Shown: positions 13,601-22,142, counted from the first letter of the stretch. The stretch is 64,000 bases of DNA from Hofstenia miamia (GCA_900660155.1 CABFPE010000541.1:294952-358951); one strand, 5' to 3'. Made by a program: numbers and translations. Notes: generated from the sequence alone by a model not told the origin.

Positions 13601-14882
13601 CTTCCTAAATCATGCTTAATTTCCTTTATAGGGTTGGTAGCCATGTTCTTTTTCACACGCACATCTGTATTGGTTGGTTTTGCAAGATCGACAATCTTTG
13701 GATCACAGTAGAATTCTTTAAGTTATTGACTTCCTTGTGCTCTTCAACAATACCTTGTAAATTATTAGGAGTCTTAAAACAACGTGTTCCTTTAAGACTT
13801 TTGCTTAATAATATCCGTATTGCAGATCCAAGCTTATAATTAGCAGTCTGTTGTGATACTCCTCGATTTAATTGCCTTCTTCTTCTAGATGCATCAAACT
13901 TTTCAATTTCCTCCATGTATTCTAGTTTTCTTGTTTGCACTTGCGTTAGAAACCACTTTGGCATGCTAGACATTAAATCTTTATCCATTCGCTTCACATT
14001 TTCATCACCACATTTGCTTAATTTATGTCGCCGGTTATTTACAAATAATCTTTTGCAATTGCAGCATTTAACTGCCATGTGCGATAATAATCTTTCATCT
14101 AATCTTTTGTATGACGGAGGAAATCCTTGTGTACACGAGAAATATGATGTCCGATATCTTCATAATTATTATCGCATGCAATGCATTTTTTGCGTTGGTT
14201 GAATTGGATTTTTTTTCTTCAAATTCTTCTTTCTAGCGGATACATGTGAACTACTAGCAGAAGGTTCATTGATAGTTCCGTCATTCATAGCTGTCTTCTC
14301 AATAGCGGTTATACGTGAACTAGAAGTAGATGCATTGATAAATTTATCATTGAAAGATTCTTCAACTAATTTACGTCTATGCTTCTTGCTTCTTACAACT
14401 CTTCTTAGCTTTTCGTGAACAGGCGTCCTTCGTATTGAAGATGTTTGCACTTGTTCATCAAGCATTCAATCAATTTCTGGTAAAGCTTGCGTAAAGAATT
14501 CTTCGTCTGACCAATCTGTCCTTTTCTTACATATTCTGTTTTATAATCTTTTGCTTCGCAGCATGTAATCAAAATTACAAATGTAAAACGCTACCATATG
14601 TGAATTTTTACTTAAGAATTTTAAAATGTACAAGGAAGGAAAATATAGCAATAAGTTTTATACACAGAAGGAGGAATAATAAATTGCCAAAAAAATGTTT
14701 TCAAAAAATCTTAAAAACTAATTTTTTTTTCATCTTGAAATGTTTAATATGCATTCCTAAAATATTTATTATTTCCTACTTTATTTACGACTGTCAGAGT
14801 GATTCTTTCTCTGTACTATGGAAATTTGGGTCCGGCTCCTTCTCTGTACACCTAATGACCAATTTTCATAGTGCAGAGAAGG

Positions 14883-14913
<31 letters not shown>

Positions 14914-17613
14914 TTGCATGTCCGTGCTTCTATGCATAAATGCTTGACATTTTTGCAGTGCATTGTTTTTGTATCTTCTAATTCATTCTTATTTCTAAGA
15001 TCCATTCATTTTTTAACAATTAATTGCAAAAAAACTTTTGCTAATTCCCTCTATGTAGCAGATTTTGCAAAAATCAATAGTACATAGATGTTGGTATTAG
15101 CATATATACTTCTAAAATTTAATGTACTTTTTTCAAAAAACACATATTTGTCCTTCCTTTCATAAATTTCTCGGAGCGCCATTAAATAAAGAGGTTGCAT
15201 ATCTACAAATTTTGCATAATCCCAAAGCTAGAGTGCCTGCCTGTGATTATTAAAACTCAATGCGAATCAATATAATAAGATCGAATATTTCGAGAAGTGG
15301 TGTACGCAGGGGAGGGGGCATGGTGGAATGTTCCCCTCGGGTTTTAAGAAACGATTTTTTTCTGTTGGATCAAAAAATATTTTGTAAAAAATTTGTGGTT
15401 TTGTTGGTGGGATGCATTTCTGACTGCCTACAGAAAGACAAAAGTCCATGTTATTGTATTCAAAATAATCCTTACGAGATATTTGTTTAAATTATGAATT
15501 TATTCTTGTCGTTTAGATGGGCTCAAGCATAAAACTATTTTATAAAATATTTCGAGTTCGCAAACAAAGGAGTCGAGCAGTGAAACCTTCACCCTCACCA
15601 TCTTCACAGAAGTTTTCTGACCCTGAAGAACCAAACACACCGTCACCAGCCGCGCCACCACCTAAATTAGAAGTTGAAAGTGACGTTAAACCAAAAGAAA
15701 AAACATCGAGTCCGGCGAAGTCCGCAGCCTTGCAACCACTAGTTATTTCACAAGCAGAGTCGCCGTCTCCAAAGGTATGTTATCATCAACTATAATATGA
15801 CCATTTAAGTCGTTTTAATATGCATCCACATTTTACATATCTCATCTGGACAGTGTGATTGATAGCAATCAGCAATAGACTATAGATTTTTACAGTTTAT
15901 CAACATGCTATTCTATTTTTTGAACTAGTTGTGTATCTCATTTCTGTTATTCATTCCTATGCTAATCTCATACCCTTTCTTAGCTAGTCTGCGTTTATTA
16001 CTCAATTCTGCTTTTCTTATTTATGTGTCACTTCAAGAGTTTGTTGGCATTGATTACTCCTCCGCAATCAGTAATTTCTTCCTATAAGCATTTGGTTAAT
16101 GCAGCCATTTTATACTTCCTTTTTTGGTCACAAATTTCTGAATTTTTTAATGATTGGTTTAACATGTAACATTTTTCTCTTACTGTATTCTGCAGTGTAA
16201 GTTCTTCTTTCCTTCACTTTTTTCTAATCTCGAATTCCTTTGTGATTTCGAAAACGCTTCATTGTGCCTGGAGCTCTAAGAAATCCTACAGGCCTAATGC
16301 TTCTAGTTACACCACATGTTCCAAGCAAGTTTACTTTTTTCTTATTGTGATTTTGATAACTAGATTCTGCCAACTTCTCATTGAAGTAGATGGCATCTCC
16401 TCAGCTAATAACTCTCTAATCTCTCCACTCACTTCGGATTCCTATTCCTATAGTTGAAGAGTTGAATGTTGTTTGGGCCATTCAAGGTTGACTTATGCAG
16501 TATTTTACTATTCTCCGCTTGTATTCTCTCCTCATTTTTGCCTTTATGTCCACGTGGTCTAGTCGATCTTTCTCTGTTGTTCATAAGTACTTTACCTGCA
16601 CTTACCGTTTCGAATTTATTCCTACTTTCAATTTTCAGGCCTGGCCGCCTGCACTTTTTTCTAATCCAGATCCCTGTAGCACTTCTTTCTAGCTCAAGCA
16701 CACAGCTTCAGATCATTCATGTGCCTCCCTATTTCACCATTCTTCTCAATTATGTGTCTTATTATTCTGGTAATTTCGTTGGTCTTGTTTTATAATGACT
16801 TTGACATTGCGCTCAATCGTTTTCACCTCTACGCATATAATTATCTATAGGGTGATTAATTTAAATATATGAGACTTTTATAGTTAGTGTGGTAGTATTT
16901 TTATGAAATGAATGAAAATTAACTTGGTTTCTGGAGGTTTTGTTATATACAGTCAAAGTGTTAGTTAAACATTCGTACATTCTTTGTACTTCTTGTGGCT
17001 TTGACGCTTTCATTAGAAAATTTGCTTTGCTGTTCGATTTCATTTAGCTCTTATGTTCGTTTTGCACATGTTCCGCAGATATAATCTGAAATTTTATATC
17101 TTAATAAACATCATAAAAATGGTGGAATTCACCCTGTTAGCGTGTTTGATTGTGGTTACCCGGATTCTTATCAGCTGTTATATTTAGGAGAAAAGAAAAA
17201 ATAAAACAAATTCACAGTATCAAATGTTTATGTTATCAGACGAAGATTATTCGGATTCGGCCTCTTCAGTTGACTATGATCCAGTACGACGTCCACCGAT
17301 AAAACGCTCCCTGAGTAGTAGTGTTAACGACGCATTCCTACCATTGAAACGGAAAAAGAAATCAAATCTCAAGTTTAAACTTAAAAAGCTTGCTTCCAAA
17401 CCGCCTTGCAGTTACACCATTGCCGAGACTAGAAACTCTAACACATTGCTTCTACGTCCACTCACTTCAGACAAAACTCTGTCCACGACGTTGTCGTCTG
17501 GGAGGAGTAACAACTTCCAGTTCGACTCCCACACAAATCCAATTAGTTCTTTTAAAATTTTGAATGAGTTACCAGGTAACATGCTTGAAAATCTTGCCTC
17601 TACGGCACATTGA
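2144..17613 (+). CDS. Bmi1/Pcgf-like: Polycomb group RING finger protein, BMI1/PCGF2/PCGF4-like, 3' exons (partial gene)
   Basis: Six exons join in phase (2144-2199, 3624-3683, 8397-8524, 8802-8894, 15517-15774, 17218-17613), giving about 329 visible residues and ending in TGA. Exon 1 encodes DKTVQSIVYKLVPDLYK, the hallmark segment just after the RING finger in BMI1/Mel-18 (vertebrate DKTLQDIVYKLVPGLFK). Exon 2 opens NEKIRKEAFH, matching NEMKRRRDFY of BMI1. Exons 3-5 form the RAWUL domain: KFKCPAFATLMDFDKLIRSK aligns with the BMI1 segment [20 protein letters not shown], and the strand SIKLFYKIF matches PLPLKYRV. The rest is a Ser/Pro-rich linker and a tail with the basic run KRKKKSNLKFKLKK, a likely nuclear signal. 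PCGF proteins pair with RING1 in Polycomb repressive complex 1, which ubiquitinates H2A, and RAWUL binds other PRC1 subunits. The RING exons are not in the window. The exon 4-5 intron crosses the contig join at 12722, so that link rests on phase and domain order. PCGF family confidence is high; the paralogue is less sure. Confidence 0.88.
2200..3623. other. PCGF intron
   Basis: This GT-AG intron between the first two visible exons contains only AT-rich low-complexity stretches, such as the A/T runs near 2470-2640. Confidence 0.6.
3624..3683 (+). CDS. PCGF exon 2
   Basis: The exon is bounded by AG at 3622-3623 and GTAAGT at 3684. The split codon across the junction (a|at) gives Asn, so the protein runs LYK-NEKIRKEAFHENHSEANKTT, closely matching FK-NEMKRRRDFYAAHP of BMI1. 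It ends in phase 1, which is what the next exon needs. Confidence 0.85.
3684..8396. other. PCGF intron, 4.7 kb
   Basis: This long AT-rich intron has only short open frames with no motif. A small GC-rich patch at 4240-4325 contains GGGACCGGGGCCGGTACTGG. Repeated TCGATGCTA/TCGAAATTCGATGCTA words lie at 5375-5445. Confidence 0.55.
8397..8524 (+). CDS. PCGF exon 3 (N-terminal half of RAWUL)
   Basis: The acceptor TTCACAG ends at 8396 and the donor GTAAGT starts at 8525. Two bases complete the split codon (atc, Ile), followed by 42 codons. The motif KMKFKCPAFATLMDFDKLIR matches the first RAWUL strand and helix (the CP...M...KF.R pattern of PCGF proteins). An ATG at 8411 is internal to the frame and is probably not a start. 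Confidence 0.87.
8525..8801. other. Short PCGF intron with an open stretch at 8602
   Basis: This is the GT-AG intron between RAWUL exons 3 and 4. An acceptor-like CAG at 8599-8601 is followed by an open stretch ending in TAG near 8679. Including it would break the RAWUL alignment and end the protein, so I treat it as intronic. Confidence 0.55.
8802..8894 (+). CDS. PCGF exon 4 (middle of RAWUL)
   Basis: This phase-0 exon of 31 codons begins IEFRWGKESEVI and continues NYLYIKDLVEKF. The position corresponds to VEVLYEDEPL...YTLMDIAYIY in BMI1, although identity is low. The donor is GTAGGT at 8895. Joining exon 3 directly to this exon keeps the RAWUL strand order, so the short open stretch at 8602 is not needed. 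Confidence 0.78.
9258..9664. repeat. Inverted repeat, about 75-bp arms, MITE-like
   Basis: The left arm (about 9258-9331, TTTAGTTTTCTTTCTATTCA...) is the reverse complement of the right arm (about 9591-9664) with only a handful of mismatches, across a spacer of about 260 bp. It looks like a foldback or MITE element. No clear target duplication is visible, and there is no transposase inside. Confidence 0.7.
10537..10627. repeat. (TA)n microsatellite
   Basis: About 90 bp of almost pure TA dinucleotide, interrupted near the middle by TATGTATATGTATACATA. It lies in a PCGF intron. Confidence 0.95.
12005..12721. repeat. 717-bp direct duplication, copy 2
   Basis: This copy ends exactly at the single-N contig join at 12722, which makes an assembly artefact (mis-extension or mis-placed contig end) more likely than a true segmental duplication. 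It lies in the intron between PCGF exons 4 and 5. Confidence 0.9.
12140..12525. mobile_element. Foldback MITE, copy 2 (inside the 717-bp duplication)
   Basis: This is the same five-motif foldback structure as the copy at 136-521, 12004 bp downstream, with identical flanks. It therefore arose with the duplicated block rather than by transposition. Confidence 0.75.
12722..12722. other. Single-N contig join
   Basis: One N separates the end of the 717-bp duplicate from the TA-rich left end of the tyrosine-recombinase element. Continuity across this point is an assembly assertion. Confidence 0.9.
12940..14078 (-). pseudogene. Tyrosine recombinase (Crypton-like), interrupted
   Basis: Three neighbouring minus-strand frames (13653-14078, 13315-13662, 12940-13272) read as one eroded protein. 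An N-terminal CNC..F...RRHK..KCGD cysteine cluster (AVKCCNCKRLFVNNRRHK) is followed by a basic linker. The core shows NCRPGPLLSLTFDEL (first catalytic Arg, typical RPG.LL.LT pattern), PTSVRRFWEK (second Arg box) and GHTLQTAENEY (His box with the nucleophilic Tyr), in the order of a tyrosine-recombinase fold. Such enzymes cut and rejoin DNA through a phosphotyrosine intermediate. The frame is interrupted at least twice, so this copy is unlikely to be active. It sits in the PCGF exon 4-5 intron, antisense to the gene. Confidence 0.72.
14090..14465 (-). pseudogene. N-terminal basic and C2H2-like region of the Crypton-like element
   Basis: A minus-strand open frame (14169-14465) is Ser/Arg/Lys-rich (LRRVVRSKKHRRKL, KKNLKKKN). 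In an adjacent frame at about 14100-14190 a C2H2-like pattern appears: CIACDNNYEDIGHHISRVH. DNA-binding zinc fingers upstream of a recombinase core are plausible for a transposon. The link to the recombinase downstream is inference from position and strand. Confidence 0.45.
14806..14882. repeat. Hairpin at right end of the Crypton-like element
   Basis: CTTTCTCTGTACTATGGAAA near 14808 is the near reverse complement of TTTTCATAGTGCAGAGAAGG near 14863. A further CCTTCTCTGTAC copy lies in the loop, and the same word opens the element at 12733. It looks like a terminal recognition structure. Confidence 0.6.
14882..14911. repeat. (TA)n microsatellite
   Basis: Pure TA dinucleotides directly abut the GCAGAGAAGG end of the Crypton-like element, so this is either its target or its terminal repeat. 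Confidence 0.85.
14912..15516. other. PCGF intron, last part
   Basis: Non-coding sequence with an AT-rich body and a small G-rich patch (GGGGAGGGGGCATGG) at about 15310. Nothing else is seen before the exon 5 acceptor. Confidence 0.5.
15517..15774 (+). CDS. PCGF exon 5 (end of RAWUL plus Ser/Pro linker)
   Basis: The acceptor is TCGTTTAG and the donor is GTATGT at 15775; the exon is phase 0 at both ends (86 codons). It opens MGSSIKLFYKIFRVRKQRS, matching the last RAWUL strand (LPLKYRVQP in BMI1), then becomes a low-complexity Pro/Ser/Glu/Lys linker ending SQAESPSPK. Proline/serine-rich tails are usual in PCGF2/BMI1. The ATG at 15517 follows the acceptor directly and is internal, not a start. 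Confidence 0.86.
15775..17217. other. PCGF intron between exons 5 and 6
   Basis: This GT-AG intron has a pyrimidine-rich bias over about 16180-16760. Short open frames there on both strands have no motifs. Confidence 0.55.
17218..17613 (+). CDS. PCGF last exon (acidic/basic tail, stop)
   Basis: After acceptor TTCACAG the frame reads YQMFMLSDEDYSDSASSVDY, then DPVRRPPIKRSL, then the basic run KRKKKSNLKFKLKKLASK, then a Ser/Thr/Asn-rich tail, with a TGA stop at 17611-17613. There are 131 codons, phase 0 with exon 5. The basic run is a plausible nuclear localisation signal. No domain is recognised in this tail, which is normal for fast-evolving PCGF C-termini. Confidence 0.84.
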   Translation, partial: YQMFMLSDEDYSDSASSVDYDPVRRPPIKRSLSSSVNDAFLPLKRKKKSNLKFKLKKLASKPPCSYTIAETRNSNTLLLRPLTSDKTLSTTLSSGRSNNFQFDSHTNPISSFKILNELPGNMLENLASTAH

Positions 17614-18532
17614 GCCTCTTTTCAATTTACTCCTTTATGGTTATGGCAAAAAATGAATCGAATTGTCATTTTAGAATGACTACTTGTGTTTTTCACTACA
17701 TAACAACATTTATACATTGACATTGTTAGTATAGAAATGAGACCTTTAGTATTCATTAATGGTTACAAATGTTCAATTAAATTCTTTGGATTTTCCAAAT
17801 TGTTATTTCTTCTGTTTTCGAACAAAGAATTTTATTATAAATCATGCATTATCATTGTTACCCCATTCACGCTCATTCGACTTACTGTAATTTACCGGGC
17901 GATTTGTACATAGAAATTTGTATACAACTGCAATTTATAAATTTTTACGAGTTATACAATTTTGCTAAATATTCTATTGTTCTTGAATTTTATTATTTGT
18001 AGAGAATTGCTAGTCAGTCAGATAAAGTGCGTGGTACTTTGTAAATTCTTTCAGACTTTGTCATCGCAAATCAATAGCGTGATGTTTATCTATTGTTGAA
18101 TTTAGTATTTCCAATGTTTGTTTTCTTTAGTTCATTAATATTTAATGCTATCAAATACGATCTTTATATTTCAATTGTAAAATGGAGTTATAAGGATCTA
18201 CAATCATACAGAATATTCAAAAAATAAATATAAAAGTTTCTATAATGGTTTTAGTAAAGTTGTAATTATAGAAATGAGCCTGAACTTTATTTACACTACT
18301 AATTTAGGTTTGGAAATCACTTCGGATTTTGCTAAATTTTCAAAGTTTCAGTCAAATAGTAAAACTGCTCTATTTGGCTTTACTCTTTGTCTATGTCAAT
18401 ATATCGTTCGTTTATATCTTTCATTGCCGTTATTACCGTATTAAACTAGTGTAATGTCATATGATGGAATATAGTATTTCAAACACATTTTCGCTGGTGC
18501 AAAAATCTCATAGCAAACATCCAGAAATGTGA
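17614..18532 (+). other. PCGF 3' untranslated region, first copy
   Basis: This AT-rich stretch has no coding potential and follows the stop codon directly. An AATAAA signal lies at 18223-18228. The contig ends at 18532 (N at 18533), and the same sequence recurs after the join. Confidence 0.6.
18223..18228 (+). promoter_or_regulatory. Candidate polyadenylation signal AATAAA
   Basis: A canonical AATAAA hexamer sits about 610 bp after the PCGF stop codon, repeated at 19439-19444 in the duplicated contig end. In sequence this AT-rich the hexamer can occur by chance. Confidence 0.4.
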
Positions 18533-18533
18533 N

Positions 18534-19748
18534 GTAGTGTTAACGACGCATTCCTACCATTGAAACGGAAAAAGAAATCAAATCTCAAGTTTAAACTTAA
18601 AAAGCTTGCTTCCAAACCGCCTTGCAGTTACACCATTGCCGAGACTAGAAACTCTAACACATTGCTTCTACGTCCACTCACTTCAGACAAAACTCTGTCC
18701 ACGACGTTGTCGTCTGGGAGGAGTAACAACTTCCAGTTCGACTCCCACACAAATCCAATTAGTTCTTTTAAAATTTTGAATGAGTTACCAGGTAACATGC
18801 TTGAAAATCTTGCCTCTACGGCACATTGAGCCTCTTTTCAATTTACTCCTTTATGGTTATGGCAAAAAATGAATCGAATTGTCATTTTAGAATGACTACT
18901 TGTGTTTTTCACTACATAACAACATTTATACATTGACATTGTTAGTATAGAAATGAGACCTTTAGTATTCATTAATGGTTACAAATGTTCAATTAAATTC
19001 TTTGGATTTTCCAAATTGTTATTTCTTCTGTTTTCGAACAAAGAATTTTATTATAAATCATGCATTATCATTGTTACCCCATTCACGCTCATTCGACTTA
19101 CTGTAATTTACCGGGCGATTTGTACATAGAAATTTGTATACAACTGCAATTTATAAATTTTTACGAGTTATACAATTTTGCTAAATATTCTATTGTTCTT
19201 GAATTTTATTATTTGTAGAGAATTGCTAGTCAGTCAGATAAAGTGCGTGGTACTTTGTAAATTCTTTCAGACTTTGTCATCGCAAATCAATAGCGTGATG
19301 TTTATCTATTGTTGAATTTAGTATTTCCAATGTTTGTTTTCTTTAGTTCATTAATATTTAATGCTATCAAATACGATCTTTATATTTCAATTGTAAAATG
19401 GAGTTATAAGGATCTACAATCATACAGAATATTCAAAAAATAAATATAAAAGTTTCTATAATGGTTTTAGTAAAGTTGTAATTATAGAAATGAGCCTGAA
19501 CTTTATTTACACTACTAATTTAGGTTTGGAAATCACTTCGGATTTTGCTAAATTTTCAAAGTTTCAGTCAAATAGTAAAACTGCTCTATTTGGCTTTACT
19601 CTTTGTCTATGTCAATATATCGTTCGTTTATATCTTTCATTGCCGTTATTACCGTATTAAACTAGTGTAATGTCATATGATGGAATATAGTATTTCAAAC
19701 ACATTTTCGCTGGTGCAAAAATCTCATAGCAAACATCCAGAAATGTGA
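18534..19748 (+). repeat. Second copy of PCGF last exon and 3' UTR (unmerged contig overlap)
   Basis: Bases 18534-19748 repeat 17318-18532 with no difference that I can see, starting directly after the single N at 18533. The copy begins mid-exon with no splice acceptor and repeats the TGA stop at 18827-18829. This is what two overlapping contigs look like when placed end to end. I read it as an artefact, so the genome should hold one copy. Confidence 0.9.
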
Positions 19749-20440
19749 AATCTCACTTACTTTGAGGTGATATCTTCATACCAAAATTCCAATTCATTTC
19801 TAAAATGCAAATTTTAAATGCCTTCACTTGTGTCATGAAAATATGTATTTCATGTAATGTACTATTCAAAATCTTGATCAATTCTAAGGTCTTTACGGCT
19901 AGCACATCTAGCTTGTAACCATATGCAAAAAATAGGTGATGTTTTGCGTTTTTCAATATTACAATCAAACTTTTCGGAATTTGCATATAAATGAAAGTTT
20001 AAGGATGAAGCATAAAAACAAAGCATTTTATTTTGCGAATTTAAGTTTAATTAAACTTAATAAGAACACGCAGATATATTTTGAATTATACAGTCATCGT
20101 CAGTTTCTGTATAAATTATTCCCTTTAAATTTACTAGATTTTACAATAATTATAATTTTAAATAGTTGTAAGTTTAACATAGTCTTTACTGTTCAAACTT
20201 GGTTGCAAAGATTTTATGAAAATTGCCCCAAGTGACAATAAAATTTTTTATTGTCAACTAATAGAAATAAAGTTTGTTATGGGCAATTTTAAACAAATTT
20301 TGAGCGATTTGGGCCCCAACATATAAGATATTCTATATTTAGAGATTTTACTTACAATTTGGAAAACTTATAAATCTCTAAATGGCGTCGGTAAATGTAC
20401 AAAATAAAACACAAGCACTATTTACAAGAAAAAATTTTTT
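19749..20440. other. Intergenic, AT-rich
   Basis: Sequence beyond the PCGF 3' UTR. Two open frames of 77 and 99 codons (19753-19986 minus, 19936-20235 plus) overlap antisense and show no family signature. Confidence 0.45.
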
Positions 20441-21060
20441 TTCAGGTTACGGATATTATTATCTTGTAGTATAATCAATATAAAATTGGTAGCCTAGCCA
20501 AGACTTTCCGCAGATGAACTTTTGTTTTAGAATTAAATCCTTAACACGTTTACGAAATTTTTTTAAGTTTTTAATACATTTGATTTCTTGAGGAAATTCA
20601 TTCCATTGTCTTTTTGCATTATTTATAAACGAATGTTGTTTAGATATATACTTAATTATAGTAAATCTTTTTGTTCTTTCGTTAAACGTGTTTGAAAATT
20701 CTGGGAACTTTATGTATATATAAGGTGGAATTAATTTAGCAATTTTATAAAATTTAGTAGCGATGTGTATTTGAATTAACTGTTTAAGACTTGGGATGGA
20801 TTTGTAAATGCATCTTTTCAAATAACTAGAATTTGTTTTACAAACATTAATTGCCCATTTATATTGAATTTCAAGTTTTTTAATTAGTTCTTCGCGTATG
20901 TTTGAAAATTAAATACTACTATAATTTAAATGGCTAATTACCAAAGAATATAAAAGTTGTATAATTGCATTTTCTGGTAGTTGGTTTCAAACATGGCTTA
21001 TAGTTTTTATGCCAATAGCAATTTTCTTTTGTAATATTTTAACATGTTAATTAAATAAAA
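20440..21060 (-). mobile_element. LINE fragment, C-terminal part of ORF2
   Basis: The minus-strand frame 20459-20821 has the standard tail of Jockey/CR1-type ORF2 proteins: a hydrophobic block, then SFINNAKRQWNEFPQEIKC and NLKKFRKRVKDLIL. Upstream, at about 20830-20960, come LLYSLVISHLNY and REELIKKLEIQYKWAINVC, the typical thumb region of non-LTR reverse transcriptases. The catalytic palm is not present in this orientation. It is a 5'-truncated, eroded copy. Confidence 0.75.
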
Positions 21061-21132
21061 TGGAAAAATCCTTTTAGACACCTAAGAAATTTCTAACGAA
21101 TTAAACTAGACTTTTATTAATCTACGAAAATA

Positions 21133-21365
21133 TAATGGTCCAATTGTTAAGTTTAAAAGTAAATCAGCTAAAGTTATTAATCCCGAATTTTCTTTCCGTT
21201 CTACAACAAATTTTGAAACCTTAAAAGCGATTCATAAACTTAAGCCCAACAAATCAAGTGGGCATTCCAAAATTCCTTCATGGGCACTTAAAATCACTGC
21301 AGATATAATTGCCAATCCCTTAAATTTTATTTTTAATGAATGCATAAAACATCAAAAGACGCTTT
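21133..21365 (+). mobile_element. LINE fragment, reverse-transcriptase fingers, opposite orientation
   Basis: The plus-strand translation reads FSFRSTTNFETLKAIHKLKP, then NKSSGHSKIPSWALKITADI, then IANPLNFIFNECI. This is the N-terminal part of a non-LTR reverse transcriptase (pattern KPNKSSG.S.IP...LK). It lies head-on next to the minus-strand fragment at 20440-21060, as expected if the insertion inverted its 5' part. Confidence 0.75.
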
Positions 21366-21409
21366 GATACAGCTTGCAAGATGTCCGTAGCTTGCATAAG
21401 ATATATGTA

Positions 21410-21868
21410 TCACATCTTTTGCGAAAAGTTTCTATTAATTCTTTTATCCAAATAAAAAGAATTAAAACTATGAAAAATTTCGTACTTCAACATTTTCGAA
21501 TTTTGTTTAATAAGTAGATTTAGATCCATGGCCTTCTTGTTTAATTGATTAGCATGCGGGAATTGTGCGACTTCTCCTAAGTAAAGTTTAATGGCCGGAA
21601 AAATAACACGCACAGCATCAACTAAGTCTTGAAACATTGAAGTATAATCGGTTCTTATCTTCTTAATATCATTTCTACTGACGGTAATTACAATGTCTTT
21701 TACATTAATTGTGTCTTGGTACTTCTTGACCACATTTGTAATATCATCAATGGTGCCGCCACGGTAAGGATGTACAGCAACAATGAATAAAAGATCAACA
21801 TCATTTTTGAGCTTATTTGGATGTCGTTCCTTGCATGTGGAAGGCTTCAATTGTGATTTTACATCCAT
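21410..21868 (-). CDS. SGNH-esterase-like ORF, probably LINE ORF1-related
   Basis: This open frame of 152 codons begins MDVKSQLKPSTCKERHPNKL. The segment HPYRGGTIDDITNVVKKY resembles the second block of SGNH hydrolases (RGG.I.DI), and IVITVSRNDIKKI resembles the third block (GTND; here SRND keeps the Asn and Asp). AVRVIFPAIKLYLGEVAQFP fits the following strand, and NQLNKKAMDLNLLIK resembles the usual N..N..L pattern. A GDS nucleophile block at the N-terminus and a clear catalytic DxxH are not evident, so activity is doubtful. SGNH esterases are known in ORF1 of CR1-type LINEs, and LINE pieces lie directly downstream. This is a similarity judgement by eye. Confidence 0.45.
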   Translation of the reverse strand: MDVKSQLKPSTCKERHPNKLKNDVDLLFIVAVHPYRGGTIDDITNVVKKYQDTINVKDIVITVSRNDIKKIRTDYTSMFQDLVDAVRVIFPAIKLYLGEVAQFPHANQLNKKAMDLNLLIKQNSKMLKYEIFHSFNSFYLDKRINRNFSQKM

Positions 21869-21904
21869 TGCCTGCTGTTAACTGTTTGTTACTACAGGGT
21901 TGAC

Positions 21905-22105
21905 TTATTGAACTTCTTTGTTCATCTGGATAGTAGCATCCTCCTGTAGTTCAAAGAGTAAGCAACTCCTCTTAAAAAAATTGCTGAACGGTGCAAGCAG
22001 CTTCGCAGACGTAATGCGGCTCCCTTCTTCCGTTATGAAATCCTCACTACCAAGAGAACGCATTAAAGCGCCCTCGGAGGTACCGATTGAACGCGACGAA
22101 ATCAT
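21905..22105 (-). other. Short open frame upstream of the SGNH-like ORF
   Basis: A 66-codon minus-strand frame starts MISSRSIGTSEGALMRSLGS and ends 36 bp before the SGNH-like start. The plus strand is also open here (21918-22142). I recognise no family. It could be the N-terminal part of the same ORF1 after a frame change, or chance. Confidence 0.25.
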
Positions 22106-22142
22106 TGTACGATGTTATCAAAATAGCAAAGTAACAATATAA

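Larger units (their letters stand above)
12723..14910 (-). mobile_element. Crypton-like tyrosine-recombinase transposon, degraded
   Basis: The minus strand carries a broken recombinase (described separately) between ends that are inverted copies: TATATATATATTTCTCTGTAC at the left (12723 onward) and GTGCAGAGAAGGATATATAT at the right (near 14871-14910). The total of about 2.2 kb and the presence of only a tyrosine recombinase plus zinc-finger-like sequence fit Cryptons. DIRS and Ngaro elements would also need a reverse transcriptase, and none is seen. Inverted ends are not a textbook Crypton feature, so a composite origin is possible. Confidence 0.65.

Noticed and set aside
15267-15490. Overlapping open frames on both strands near a G-rich patch
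   Set aside because: They are antisense shadows of each other in an intron, with no domain.
16429-16795. Several open frames on both strands in the exon 5-6 intron
   Set aside because: They arise from a pyrimidine-rich tract; no motifs, and the phases of the flanking exons join without them.
18560-18829. Apparent second PCGF-tail gene
   Set aside because: It is the repeated contig end after the N at 18533, with no splice acceptor or upstream exon.
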